From Aestuariicoccus sp032586235 (lineage in GTDB: Bacteria > Pseudomonadota > Alphaproteobacteria > Rhodobacterales > Rhodobacteraceae), in NCBI RefSeq assembly GCF_032586235.1, contig NZ_JAWHTD010000006.1, forward strand, positions 124,001 through 188,000: 64,000 nt of DNA. Direction: 5' to 3'. The position numbers and the translations under genes are program-made. This document shows positions 1 through 7,800 of the stretch, one piece after another. The stretch's first letter is position 1; each line of letters begins with the position of its first letter. The notes below the pieces were generated by a model. It ran no database searches, had not been told where the DNA came from, and saw only the letters and a program-made list of their open reading frames with translations.

Positions 1-12
1 GAGGATGGTCAT
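1..12 (-). CDS. 5' end of next leftward gene (possible idi), cut by window edge
   Basis: An ATG on the minus strand (bases 12-10) overlaps the bchP stop codon as ATGA and opens a frame reading M-T-I-L before the window ends. The same ATGA coupling joins the other genes of this leftward operon. In related Rhodobacteraceae the gene after bchP is often idi (isopentenyl-diphosphate isomerase), which supplies precursors for the geranylgeranyl tail. Four codons cannot identify it, so the idi suggestion rests on context only. Confidence 0.35.
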
Positions 13-1193
13 ACGTAAGTCTCGCGTACAAGGCCGGTCAGGTGGCCGAGGTTCTTGATGCCGATGCGGATATGGGCCATCGGGCGGGCCTTGACCAGTT
101 TCTTGTTCATATAGGCCTCGAACGTCAGGCGCTGCACGTCGATATCGTGGCACAGGCTGACGAAGCGTTCGCGGCGGCTGTCGGATTTGTAATAGGCGTC
201 CTGCATCTGGCCGAGCACGCGGAAGACCGTTTTATGTTCGCGCATGAAAAGGCGGCGGGCCAGGGCCAGATCGGTGATCCGCCCGCTGGCCAGCGTTGCG
301 GCGCAGGCGGAGGCGGCGGCGCGTCCGCCGACCATGGCGTAGTAGATGCCCTCGCCCGAACTGGGGGCGACGACGCCGGCAGCATCGCCGGCCAGCACCA
401 CGTCGCGGGCATTGTCCCAGAAGCGCAGGGGTTTCAGCGGGATGGGCGCGCCTTCGCGGCGGAGCGTCTCGCACGCCGCGAGGCCCGAGGCGGCGCGCAG
501 GTCTGCGGTGGCCTGCTTGAGGTCGACGGAGGGCACATAGGTGCCCATGCCGACCGAGGCCGACGACCCGTGCGGGAACACCCAGCCGTAGAAATCGGGC
601 GAGATCGCGCCGTCGTAGATCACGTCGCAGCGCATTGGATCGTAGCGATCCGTCTTGTCGGGCGCCGCGATGATCTCGTGATAGGCGAAGACCAGCGGGG
701 TCTTGCCGCCGCCCGGAATTTCCTGCGCCGCCACGCGGGACTTGGCCCCGTCGGCACCGATGACAAGCCGGGTTTCGAGCCGCGCCTCCTCGCCGGTGGC
801 CTTGTCGCGGTACACGACCCAGCGGCGTTTGTCCTGGCGGTCGATGCGCAGGAAGGTCCCGGTGAAACGCTCGGCCCCGGCGGCCTTGGACCGGTCGCGC
901 AGGAAAGGGTCGAAATCCTTGCGGTCGACCATGCCGACAAAGCCGTTCTCGATGGGGATGTCGACCGTGCGCCCGGTGGGCGAGATCATGCGCGCAGTGT
1001 TGACCTTGGCCACGAGCTGATCGTCGGTGATGTGGAAATCCTGCATCAGCCGGGGCGGGATCGCGCCGCCGCAGGGCTTGATGCGGCCTTCGCGGTCGAT
1101 CAGCGCGACGCGGTGGCCCGAACGCGCCAGATCCTCGGCGGCAGTGGCGCCTGAAGGGCCTCCGCCCACAACGACAACATCGAACATGTTCAT
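9..1193 (-). CDS. bchP: Geranylgeranyl reductase BchP
   Basis: 394 codons. FAD-dependent reductase that saturates the geranylgeranyl tail of bacteriochlorophyll to phytyl. The N-terminal Rossmann motif GGGPSGATAA (about residues 10-19) binds FAD, and a second FAD motif (VVLAGDAAGVVAPSSGEGI) lies near residue 270. The length matches the family. Two starts are possible. The ATG at 1193 overlaps the upstream stop as ATGA, but an AGGAG at 1195-1199 is only one base away from it. The ATG at 1187 has ideal 7-base spacing to that AGGAG and gives 392 aa. Last complete gene of the leftward operon ppaA-ppsR-bchG-bch2-bchP. Confidence 0.95.
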   Translation of the reverse strand: MNMFDVVVVGGGPSGATAAEDLARSGHRVALIDREGRIKPCGGAIPPRLMQDFHITDDQLVAKVNTARMISPTGRTVDIPIENGFVGMVDRKDFDPFLRDRSKAAGAERFTGTFLRIDRQDKRRWVVYRDKATGEEARLETRLVIGADGAKSRVAAQEIPGGGKTPLVFAYHEIIAAPDKTDRYDPMRCDVIYDGAISPDFYGWVFPHGSSASVGMGTYVPSVDLKQATADLRAASGLAACETLRREGAPIPLKPLRFWDNARDVVLAGDAAGVVAPSSGEGIYYAMVGGRAAASACAATLASGRITDLALARRLFMREHKTVFRVLGQMQDAYYKSDSRRERFVSLCHDIDVQRLTFEAYMNKKLVKARPMAHIRIGIKNLGHLTGLVRETYV

Positions 1194-2473
1194 TCTCCTG
1201 GCACGAGATCGGGACTGGTTGCGGGCCGGCCGTCCATGATGCGGGCGGCCATGTAGGCGGCGGTGAGAAAGAGGGCGGCCTCGGCCAGGAACACCGTGCC
1301 GAAGGCCGGCGCGTCGGGCAGGGCGGTGCGCATCAGGTCAACGGCGCCGGCGCCCAAGAGGCCGCCGAAACCGGCGGCGATGGCCTGCGCCGCGCCCCAA
1401 AGGCCCATGCGCGTGCCTTCGCGTTTCTCGCGCCCCTGACCGGCCAGCGCCATCATCGAGCCGATGGCGGCGACCGCGAAGACTCCGTTGAAGAAACCGA
1501 GGCTGACGGTGGCGGCGCTCAGGGCCATCTTCGACCCTGTTCCGCCCAAAGACGCGATCGCCACAAGGCAGAGAGCCGAGCCCAGGCAGCCTATCACGAC
1601 CCAGTTGCGCAGGCTGCCAAAGCGCAGCCCGGTGGCGGCGATGCCCACGACCAGCATTCCGATAAACACACCGCCGTTCTGCATCCCGGAAAGCTGGGTG
1701 CTTTCCCCGGGTGAAAAGCCGAAGACGAGCCCGGCATAGGGTTCGAGGATCAGTTCCTGCATGAAATAGGCGGTCATCGACAGGAAGACGAAGATGGTGA
1801 AGACGCGCGCGGCGGGTTCGCGCCAGACCTCGGCCAGCCCTTCGCGGAAGGGGACGGGTTCGGGCTCGGGCGTGGCGATGATGCCGTGCTCGATCCGCCA
1901 TGTGGCGACGAGGGCGAGCGCCAGGGCGCCGGAGGCGACGATGCCGACGACGCGCAAGAGAACAGCGGGCGAATATGGGTCGAGGAAGGCGCCGACGACG
2001 CCCGCGGTCATCGCAATGCCGAAGATCATCATCAGCCACGTGATGGTCGCGGCGGCCGCGCGGCGGTGCGGGGCGGTGGCGGTGGCCAGAAGCGCCAGCA
2101 CAGACGTGCCCGCCGCCCCCGCACCGAGCCCGATCATGGCATAGGCCAGCACCGACAGGGCGATGCCCCAGATGCGGCTCTGTTCCAGCGCAACGACGCC
2201 GCAGGCGGCCAGAAAGCCGCCAAGCGCCAGCACCGCCATGCCCCGGTGAATCCAGCGCGTGCGATTGCCGCCGGTGTCGGACAGGAAACCCCAATTGGGC
2301 CGGGTGATCTGGATGCCGTAGTGCAGACCGACCAGCAGGCCGGGCAGCAGCGCGGGCAGGGCAAGCTCGACCACCATCAGGCGGTTCAGCGTCGAGGTGG
2401 TCAGCACGACGATGGCGCCCAGCGCCATCTGCACCAGGCCCAGACGAACGATTGAAAGCCAGCCGAGGGTCAT
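1190..2473 (-). CDS. PucC/Bch2-family MFS protein (light-harvesting assembly type)
   Basis: 427 codons from the ATG at 2473, which overlaps the bchG stop as ATGA; its own stop overlaps the first bchP ATG in the same way. About 12 hydrophobic segments. It belongs to the BCD/PucC branch of the major facilitator superfamily, like LhaA encoded at 14679-16118: both share N-terminal LNRxMxVEL, a central LEPY motif and a C-terminal G-A-W/L-G-AAQA segment. The bchG-bchP location is that of the Rhodobacter orf427/428 (bch2) gene. The proposed role is delivering pigments or assembling antenna complexes in the membrane. The exact substrate is not known from sequence. Confidence 0.88.
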   Translation of the reverse strand: MTLGWLSIVRLGLVQMALGAIVVLTTSTLNRLMVVELALPALLPGLLVGLHYGIQITRPNWGFLSDTGGNRTRWIHRGMAVLALGGFLAACGVVALEQSRIWGIALSVLAYAMIGLGAGAAGTSVLALLATATAPHRRAAAATITWLMMIFGIAMTAGVVGAFLDPYSPAVLLRVVGIVASGALALALVATWRIEHGIIATPEPEPVPFREGLAEVWREPAARVFTIFVFLSMTAYFMQELILEPYAGLVFGFSPGESTQLSGMQNGGVFIGMLVVGIAATGLRFGSLRNWVVIGCLGSALCLVAIASLGGTGSKMALSAATVSLGFFNGVFAVAAIGSMMALAGQGREKREGTRMGLWGAAQAIAAGFGGLLGAGAVDLMRTALPDAPAFGTVFLAEAALFLTAAYMAARIMDGRPATSPDLVPGE

Positions 2474-3375
2474 ATCGCCCCCAATCCGCGCAATGCGAAT
2501 GCGGCGATCATCATGCCCGAGATATACATCAGCACCCCGGTGCCGTTGTACCACGGCGCCTTGGCGCGCGGGTCGCGCAGCATGACCGACATGGCCCAGC
2601 CCTGGCCCAGCAGCAGCACCAGAATCGCCGCGGCATGATAGGGCAGCGACCAGCTGGCCAGCGCCAGAACCACGGCGATCTGCGGCACGGCCATTACCGC
2701 GCAGGCGACCCGCGCCGCGCGGTCGGGTCCCATCGTGACGGGCAGCGAGTTCACGCCCATCTGGCGGTCGCCCTCCAGCGCCTTGAAATCGTTGAGCGTC
2801 ATGATCCCGTGCGCGCCGATCCCGTACAGCACCGCAACCAGAACGATCCGCATGTCCGGCAGCGCCTGTGCCAGAACGGCGGCGCCGGTGAACCACGGCA
2901 GGGTCTCATAGCTGAGCCCGACGAGCCCCGGCCCCCACCATCCCGACCGCTTCAGGCGCACCGGTTCGGCGGAATAGGCCCAGGCGGCCAGAACGCCGAA
3001 ACAGGTGGCGGTAAAGCCCCAGGTCCCGAGAGAGGATCCCACAATCAGCGACAGACCCGACATCGCCAAGGCGATCCAGAGCCCCCAGCGCCCCGGGATG
3101 CGCCCAGAGGGGATCGGGCGGTCGGGTTCGTTGATGGCGTCCACATGGCGGTCGCACCAGTCGTTCGCCGCCTGGCTCATGCCGCAGACGATGGGGCCGG
3201 CCAGGATCACGCCCAGAACCGCCAACGCCCAGTGATCGGCGAAAGACGCGCCCGACGACACCATTCCGCAGAGATAGGCCCACATCGGCGGGAACCACGT
3301 GACCGGCTTGATCAGGCGGAGCATCGCTGCGGGTTCGGGATAGCGGCGTGATTGTAAACTTATGCTGACACTCAT
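2470..3375 (-). CDS. bchG: Bacteriochlorophyll synthase BchG
   Basis: 301 codons. UbiA-family membrane prenyltransferase that esterifies bacteriochlorophyllide a with geranylgeranyl diphosphate. The first Asp-rich motif NDWCDRHVDAINEPDRPIP (near residue 70) and second motif DFKALEGDR (near residue 200) bind prenyl diphosphate through Mg. About eight membrane segments. The N-terminal SVSISLQSRRYPEP fits what I recall of other BchG proteins and supports the ATG at 3375, but no good Shine-Dalgarno is visible there. A PpsR box (3377-3394) ends one base upstream of this ATG, so the gene probably has its own repressed promoter as well as readthrough from ppsR. Confidence 0.95.
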   Translation of the reverse strand: MSVSISLQSRRYPEPAAMLRLIKPVTWFPPMWAYLCGMVSSGASFADHWALAVLGVILAGPIVCGMSQAANDWCDRHVDAINEPDRPIPSGRIPGRWGLWIALAMSGLSLIVGSSLGTWGFTATCFGVLAAWAYSAEPVRLKRSGWWGPGLVGLSYETLPWFTGAAVLAQALPDMRIVLVAVLYGIGAHGIMTLNDFKALEGDRQMGVNSLPVTMGPDRAARVACAVMAVPQIAVVLALASWSLPYHAAAILVLLLGQGWAMSVMLRDPRAKAPWYNGTGVLMYISGMMIAAFALRGLGAI

Positions 3376-3376
3376 G

Positions 3377-3394
3377 TGTCAACTAGACACGACA
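3377..3394. promoter_or_regulatory. PpsR/CrtJ box upstream of bchG
   Basis: TGT-N12-ACA palindrome fitting TGTSRN8YSACA (TGTCA...CGACA). It lies between ppsR and bchG, with its edge one base from the bchG ATG. A second dyad, TGACAC-N4-GTGTCA, overlaps the start codon itself (3367-3382). PpsR repression of bch genes through such boxes is established in Rhodobacter; binding here is inferred. Confidence 0.75.
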
Positions 3395-3444
3395 ATTCGA
3401 GTCGGCGCAAGCGTCACGCACGGGAGGGCGGCGTTGGCCGCGCC

Positions 3445-4869
3445 CTATGACCCGTCTTCGGAATCGCGGCTGAGCAGGCCGTATTTGCGCAGTTTGACGT
3501 AAAGGCTCTGCCGCGAGAGGCCCAGCATTTCGGCCGCAGCCACCCGGTTGTTGCGGGTCAGGTTGACGGCGGTCTCGATGCACATCTTTTCGACCACGTC
3601 GGTGGTTTCCGACACGATCTCTTTCAGCGAGGCCGACCCGACCAGTTCCATCACGTTGCGGCTGGATTCCTCGGACGTCTGAATCGGCTGCTTGCGGATC
3701 GCATCGACCCGGCTGGCGTCGCGGATGACGAAACCAAGCTCGGGTTCGCTGCGGTCGTTGAGATAGGTCACCGACAATTCCACCGCGGTCTTGGCGCCGA
3801 AATCGTTCATCACCTTGGTCGAATACATCCGCATATGCCCGGCACGGCGGGCGTTTTCGATCAGCACCGACATGTCGATCTGACCCCGGCCGAGGTATTC
3901 CGACAGGTTGCGCCCCTTCACATCCACCAGATGCGCGGCATCCACCAGATCGAGGAAGCTGTCGTTGCAGGTCTGGATGACGCCGGTGATCGAGGTAAAG
4001 ACCATCGCGTCAGAGCCCCTCTTGAACAGAACACCCAGGTTGACGCTGAGATCGTCGTGTTGGGCGGCGGTGTCGGTCAGCAGGTTCAGACGGCAGATGA
4101 GAATGCGTTCGCCCGCGGCGCGGAACACGTTGGGCGTGATGACGGCGCGCTGCCGGTTGCGCTTGGTCTGCACCTCCAGCCCGGCGGTGGTTTCCGAGAT
4201 CGACGTGTTGATCAGCCCTTCGACGAATTCCTCGCGCCGGCGGTCGCGGAACTCTTGCGCGAAGGACGATTCGATCAGATCCTCGCGGGTCGAGCCCAGC
4301 AGGCTCGCCGCCGGTTCGTTGAGGTCCTTGATCCGCCCGTCGCCGACCGACACGAAGACGATCGGGTCGCGCACCGTGCGCAGCAGCAGCCGATAGCGCG
4401 CATCGAATTCGCGCCGTGCTTCATAGCCCTGCTCCAGCGACATCTGCGCCTGCACCAGTTGCTGCTGGGTCTCGGCGATGGGGCGCAGATCACGCCCCAG
4501 CATCAGGATCGACCCTTCGGATCCGAAAGGATGAAAGCTGTAGCGGATCGGGAATTCCCAGACCGCATTGTCGGAATGGTTCAGCTCGACGCTCCTGGCA
4601 GGGTCCATGCCCTTGAGGAACCTGGCGTGCATGGCGTCGAATTTCGGGATGCTCTCGGTGGTCAGGAATTCGTGGATCGACCGGCCTTCCCAATGATCCA
4701 GCTTACCGAAGGATGTGTCGTTCTTGTTCAGCAGAACCGACAGGATCACGCCGTTTTGGGAAATCACCAGAGCGATATCCGACGCCGCGGAAATGATGCT
4801 CGAAAGGATTTCCGGTTCTATCAGGGGAACGGAGCCGTTGCTCCAGAAGCTGGATCCGGTGCTGTTCAT
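3445..4869 (-). CDS. ppsR: Photosynthesis repressor PpsR (CrtJ)
   Basis: 474 codons. Redox- and light-responsive repressor of bch, crt and puc genes. The layout is typical: an N-terminal region and two further PAS domains (to about residue 385), then a Fis-type helix-turn-helix at about 434-466 (NNRVAAAEMLGLSRQSLYVKLR). Cys259, Cys301 and Cys430 are present; 259 and 430 correspond by position to the two redox cysteines of Rhodobacter PpsR. The ATG follows directly on the ppaA stop (TAG-ATG), so translation is probably coupled. It likely acts on the five TGT-N12-ACA boxes in this window. Confidence 0.95.
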   Translation of the reverse strand: MNSTGSSFWSNGSVPLIEPEILSSIISAASDIALVISQNGVILSVLLNKNDTSFGKLDHWEGRSIHEFLTTESIPKFDAMHARFLKGMDPARSVELNHSDNAVWEFPIRYSFHPFGSEGSILMLGRDLRPIAETQQQLVQAQMSLEQGYEARREFDARYRLLLRTVRDPIVFVSVGDGRIKDLNEPAASLLGSTREDLIESSFAQEFRDRRREEFVEGLINTSISETTAGLEVQTKRNRQRAVITPNVFRAAGERILICRLNLLTDTAAQHDDLSVNLGVLFKRGSDAMVFTSITGVIQTCNDSFLDLVDAAHLVDVKGRNLSEYLGRGQIDMSVLIENARRAGHMRMYSTKVMNDFGAKTAVELSVTYLNDRSEPELGFVIRDASRVDAIRKQPIQTSEESSRNVMELVGSASLKEIVSETTDVVEKMCIETAVNLTRNNRVAAAEMLGLSRQSLYVKLRKYGLLSRDSEDGS

Positions 4870-5658
4870 CTACCGGACCACTGACTTTTTCTTATGTCTC
4901 TTCTTGTCACAGAGCTTGAAAGCCACCTTCACGTCATCCGTCACCAGGTCGACGCCGGTCTTCTCCTTTACGCGGTCCGCAAGATCGAGAACGAGCCCGC
5001 CCAGCGCAAGCGGGGGCGGCGCGTCCAATCCGGTTTTGATCCCTTGTACCATCTTGGCGATGGTTTCAAGCGCATCGGTCCGCGAGCAGGAAAACATGAC
5101 CAGATCGTATGGCTCATCGGCCATAGAGGCAAGAAGGGACCGGATGTCCGGACCAAAGAGAATCCGCACCGACGCGCCCAGACGGCGCAGCTGAGCGGTG
5201 GCCACATGCGGCCCCAGGGTGTGCGTGTCGCCGGCCTGAAGCACCATCAGCACGTTGATGTCGTCGCCGTCTTCGGAAAGCTTGGCCGCCCAGGGCGGGG
5301 CCAGCAGCGTCAGAAGCCCCTGCAGGCGCGCGGTCGCGATGGTGACCTTGGCAAAGCTGATGATGTCGTCGCACCACATGTCGCCCAGCACACGCGCGGC
5401 CTGCGGGATATAGATATCGACGATCTGATTGGCGCAAAGCCGGTTGTCCTTGAGATCGTGCAGCAGCATGTCCGCATTGAAGGCGCCGTCGCGCAGAGAG
5501 GATTCGACCAGCTTGTGCACGACGCTGGCACGTATGGTGCTCGCGCCTTCGTCGGCCTTTTCGCTCAGGACCGAAATCACGGCCGACGCCAATGCCGAAA
5601 CGTCAGGACGCACATCGGCTTCTAGCGCACGATCGTCGCTGCTATTGTCGTTTGCCAT
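4870..5658 (-). CDS. ppaA: PpsR antirepressor PpaA/AerR (cobalamin-binding)
   Basis: 262 codons from the ATG at 5658, which has GAGG at proper spacing upstream. The frame is open to an ATG at 5799, but that extension would contain a PpsR box (5748-5765), so I reject it. B12-binding (SCHIC-type) domain with GDTHTLGPH: His146 corresponds to the cobalamin ligand of AerR. Known homologues bind B12 and relieve or modulate PpsR/CrtJ repression in the light. First gene of the leftward operon, divergent from bchF across a promoter region with four PpsR boxes. The basic C-terminus (KKRHKKK) is notable. Confidence 0.92.
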   Translation of the reverse strand: MANDNSSDDRALEADVRPDVSALASAVISVLSEKADEGASTIRASVVHKLVESSLRDGAFNADMLLHDLKDNRLCANQIVDIYIPQAARVLGDMWCDDIISFAKVTIATARLQGLLTLLAPPWAAKLSEDGDDINVLMVLQAGDTHTLGPHVATAQLRRLGASVRILFGPDIRSLLASMADEPYDLVMFSCSRTDALETIAKMVQGIKTGLDAPPPLALGGLVLDLADRVKEKTGVDLVTDDVKVAFKLCDKKRHKKKSVVR

Positions 5659-5747
5659 GTCAAACCCTCGCGTCTTCGCGGCAAGGCTCTCCAAGCGAGA
5701 GACCCGCGCGTAAAGACACGCCTCATTGTCTTTGACGAGGTCGAAAA

Positions 5748-5765
5748 TGTCAAAAGGAATTGACA
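5748..5765. promoter_or_regulatory. PpsR box 1, ppaA-proximal
   Basis: TGT-N12-ACA with symmetric TGTCAA...TTGACA arms, about 90 bp upstream of the chosen ppaA start. It is the most symmetrical copy in the window and a likely operator for the leftward promoter. Confidence 0.8.
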
Positions 5766-5848
5766 CTGGGTTCGAACACGGTTCCAACCTGTTGGCCATA
5801 AGGCGGAAAATCTCTTGTAAATCAGATAATTTAAAAAGACAGGTGTCA

Positions 5849-5866
5849 TGTCAGCAAACATTGACA
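5849..5866. promoter_or_regulatory. PpsR box 2, ppaA-bchF intergenic
   Basis: TGTCAG...TTGACA, TGT-N12-ACA. It lies in an AT-rich stretch (5810-5870) that probably holds the divergent promoters. An overlapping imperfect copy with N11 spacing begins at 5844. Confidence 0.75.
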
Positions 5867-5891
5867 CAGGCGAAAGTGTCAGATTCTACGG

Positions 5892-5909
5892 TGTAAGTTT
5901 TAATTGACA
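5892..5909. promoter_or_regulatory. PpsR box 3 overlapping a -35-like TTGACA for bchF
   Basis: TGTAAG...TTGACA, TGT-N12-ACA. Its right arm TTGACA (5904-5909) could serve as the -35 element of a rightward promoter, so PpsR binding would occlude RNA polymerase. No good -10 is visible 17 bases on (TTACGC), as is common for activated or weak promoters. Confidence 0.75.
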
Positions 5910-5942
5910 CTTTTGCGGACGGAGCGTTACGCTCGCCGGTAC

Positions 5943-5960
5943 TGTCAGTACGGAATCACA
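5943..5960. promoter_or_regulatory. PpsR box 4 abutting the bchF start
   Basis: TGTCAG...TCACA, TGT-N12-ACA, ending one base before the bchF ATG at 5962. This is the same geometry as the box at bchG. The arms are less symmetrical than in boxes 1-3. Confidence 0.6.
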
Positions 5961-5961
5961 C

Positions 5962-6450
5962 ATGACCGACATGCCGCACGAAGCCCCGCAGGGGGTTTTG
6001 CTCTATACGCCAGAAGAGCGCGCCCGCAGGGACAGCACCGTCTGGACCCTGATCCAGGGCATTCTGGCGCCGCTGCAGTTCGTCGCGTTCCTCGTCTCGC
6101 TTATACTGGTCGTTCGCTACCTGGCCACGGGCGCCGGATATGAGGCGGCGACGCTGTCGATCCTTGTGAAGACCGGCTTTCTCTACGTCATCATGATCAC
6201 CGGCGCGATCTGGGAAAAGGTCGTCTTTGGCCAGTATCTCTTTGCGCCCGCCTTCTTCTGGGAAGACGTGTTCTCATTCGGCGTGATCGCCCTTCACACC
6301 GCTTATGTCTGGGCGCTCTGGACCCATGCGCTGTCGCCCGTGGGCGAAATGGGGCTCGCGCTGGCGGCCTACGCGGCCTACGTCTTCAACGCCGGGCAAT
6401 TCCTGTGGAAACTGCGCATGGCGCGGCTCCAGCAGGGGGCGGTGGCATGA
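5962..6450 (+). CDS. bchF: 3-vinyl bacteriochlorophyllide hydratase BchF
   Basis: 162 codons. Hydrates the C3 vinyl group of (bacterio)chlorophyllide to hydroxyethyl. Small membrane protein with about four hydrophobic segments. The conserved YTPEERARRDSTVWTLIQG stretch begins near residue 14, and EKVVFGQYLFAPAFFWEDVFS lies near residue 80. The ATG at 5962 has only a weak upstream CGGA; ATG 5971 is an alternative. First gene of the rightward superoperon. Its stop overlaps bchN as ATGA. Confidence 0.95.
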   Translation: MTDMPHEAPQGVLLYTPEERARRDSTVWTLIQGILAPLQFVAFLVSLILVVRYLATGAGYEAATLSILVKTGFLYVIMITGAIWEKVVFGQYLFAPAFFWEDVFSFGVIALHTAYVWALWTHALSPVGEMGLALAAYAAYVFNAGQFLWKLRMARLQQGAVA

Positions 6451-7733
6451 ACGACCGTTTCACGCCTCCGACCGCGCAGGGCTGCGCCAACGCCCCGGTC
6501 CTGAAAGAGCGCGGCCAGCACGAGGTGTTCTGCGGCCTGACCGGCATCATCTGGCTGCATCGCAAGATGCAGGATGCGTTCTTCCTGGTGGTCGGCTCGC
6601 GCACCTGTGCGCATCTTCTGCAATCCGCCGCCGGCGTGATGATCTTCGCCGAACCGCGCTTCGCCACCGCCGTGCTAGAGGAAACCGATCTCGCCGGGCT
6701 GGCCGATGCCCAGACCGAGCTCGACCGCGTGGTGACAGAGCTTCTCACCCGCCGCCCGGACATCCGGCAGCTTTTTCTCGTGGGCTCCTGCCCGTCTGAG
6801 GTCATCAAGCTGGACCTCGCCAAGGCCGCCGAACGGATGAGCGCGCAATTCGCGCCGCGGGTCCGGGTGCTGAACTACTCCGGCTCGGGGATCGAGACGA
6901 CGTTCACCCAGGGCGAAGATGCCTGCCTTGCGGCGATGGTGCCGGTCCTGCCCCAGACCGAGGCGCGCGAACTGCTGCTGGTCGGCGCGCTGCCCGACGT
7001 GGTCGAGGAACAGGCCATCGGCCTGCTCGAGGCGATGGGCGTGGGGCCGATCCGCGTGCTGCCGGCGCAAAGCGTCGATGCCGAATACGGCATCGGGTCG
7101 AACACGCAATACGCCCTGACGCAGCCTTTCCTGACCGACACGCACGAGGCGCTGCAGCGCCGGGGCGCGCAGCACATCGCCGCCCCCTTCCCCTTCGGCG
7201 AAGAGGGCACCACGGCCTGGCTGCGCGCCATCGCCACGGAATTCGGCGTCAGCGAGGCGCTTTTCGATCAGGTCACCGCCGCGCCGCGCGCCCGCGCCCG
7301 CAAGGCGATCTCGCAGGCCGCCGAGGCGCTGCGCGACAAGTCGGTCTTCTTCTTCCCCGACAGCCAGCTGGAAATCCCGCTGGCGCGCTTCCTGACCCGC
7401 GAATGCGGCATGACCGCCATCGAGGTAGGCGCGCCCTTCATCCACCGCGCAGTCATGACGCCGGATCTGACGATGCTGGATCAGGGCCCCACGCTGGCCG
7501 AAGGCCAGGACGTCGATAAGCAGCTCGACCGTTGCCGCGCCGCGCGTCCCGATCTTACGATCTGCGGCCTCGGCCTCGCCAACCCGCTCGAGGCCGAAGG
7601 ACTGACCACCAAATGGGCCATCGAACTGGTCTTCACCCCGGTCCATTTCTACGAACAGGCGGGCGATCTCGCCGGTCTCTTCTCGCGCCCGCTGCGCCGC
7701 AGACGGATCCTCCATCCGGAGGCCGCGGAATGA
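6447..7733 (+). CDS. bchN: Dark-operative protochlorophyllide reductase subunit BchN
   Basis: 428 codons from the ATG at 6447 that overlaps bchF; the frame is open further upstream but that part is a shadow of bchF. BchN and BchB form the nitrogenase-like catalytic component that reduces ring D of protochlorophyllide without light. Cys29, Cys54 and Cys115 match the three BchN ligands (26/51/112 in R. capsulatus) of the NB [4Fe-4S] cluster; the fourth ligand is Asp36 of BchB. Length is typical. Confidence 0.97.
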   Translation: MNDRFTPPTAQGCANAPVLKERGQHEVFCGLTGIIWLHRKMQDAFFLVVGSRTCAHLLQSAAGVMIFAEPRFATAVLEETDLAGLADAQTELDRVVTELLTRRPDIRQLFLVGSCPSEVIKLDLAKAAERMSAQFAPRVRVLNYSGSGIETTFTQGEDACLAAMVPVLPQTEARELLLVGALPDVVEEQAIGLLEAMGVGPIRVLPAQSVDAEYGIGSNTQYALTQPFLTDTHEALQRRGAQHIAAPFPFGEEGTTAWLRAIATEFGVSEALFDQVTAAPRARARKAISQAAEALRDKSVFFFPDSQLEIPLARFLTRECGMTAIEVGAPFIHRAVMTPDLTMLDQGPTLAEGQDVDKQLDRCRAARPDLTICGLGLANPLEAEGLTTKWAIELVFTPVHFYEQAGDLAGLFSRPLRRRRILHPEAAE

Positions 7734-7735
7734 TG

Positions 7736-7787
7736 CTTCTTCTTGGCGGAAATACTCCACGGGGGTGCGGGGGTGTGAAACCCCCGC
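7736..7787 (-). repeat. Interspersed palindromic repeat, copy A (bchN-bchB)
   Basis: Fills most of the 67-bp gap between bchN and bchB. On the minus strand it carries the core GGAGTATTTCCGCCAAGAAG also seen in copies B, D and E. Next to it is a GC hairpin: GCGGGGG (7767-7773), a seven-base loop, CCCCCGC (7781-7787). Five copies of this family occur in the window. It has no T-tract, so it is not a classic terminator; it may affect mRNA processing between bchN and bchB. Confidence 0.8.
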
Positions 7788-7800
7788 TCCGGCGCCGGCC

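Noticed and set aside
4870..5799. Longer 309-codon version of ppaA
   Set aside because: The extension would contain a PpsR box and lacks conserved sequence; ATG 5658 has a proper GAGG.
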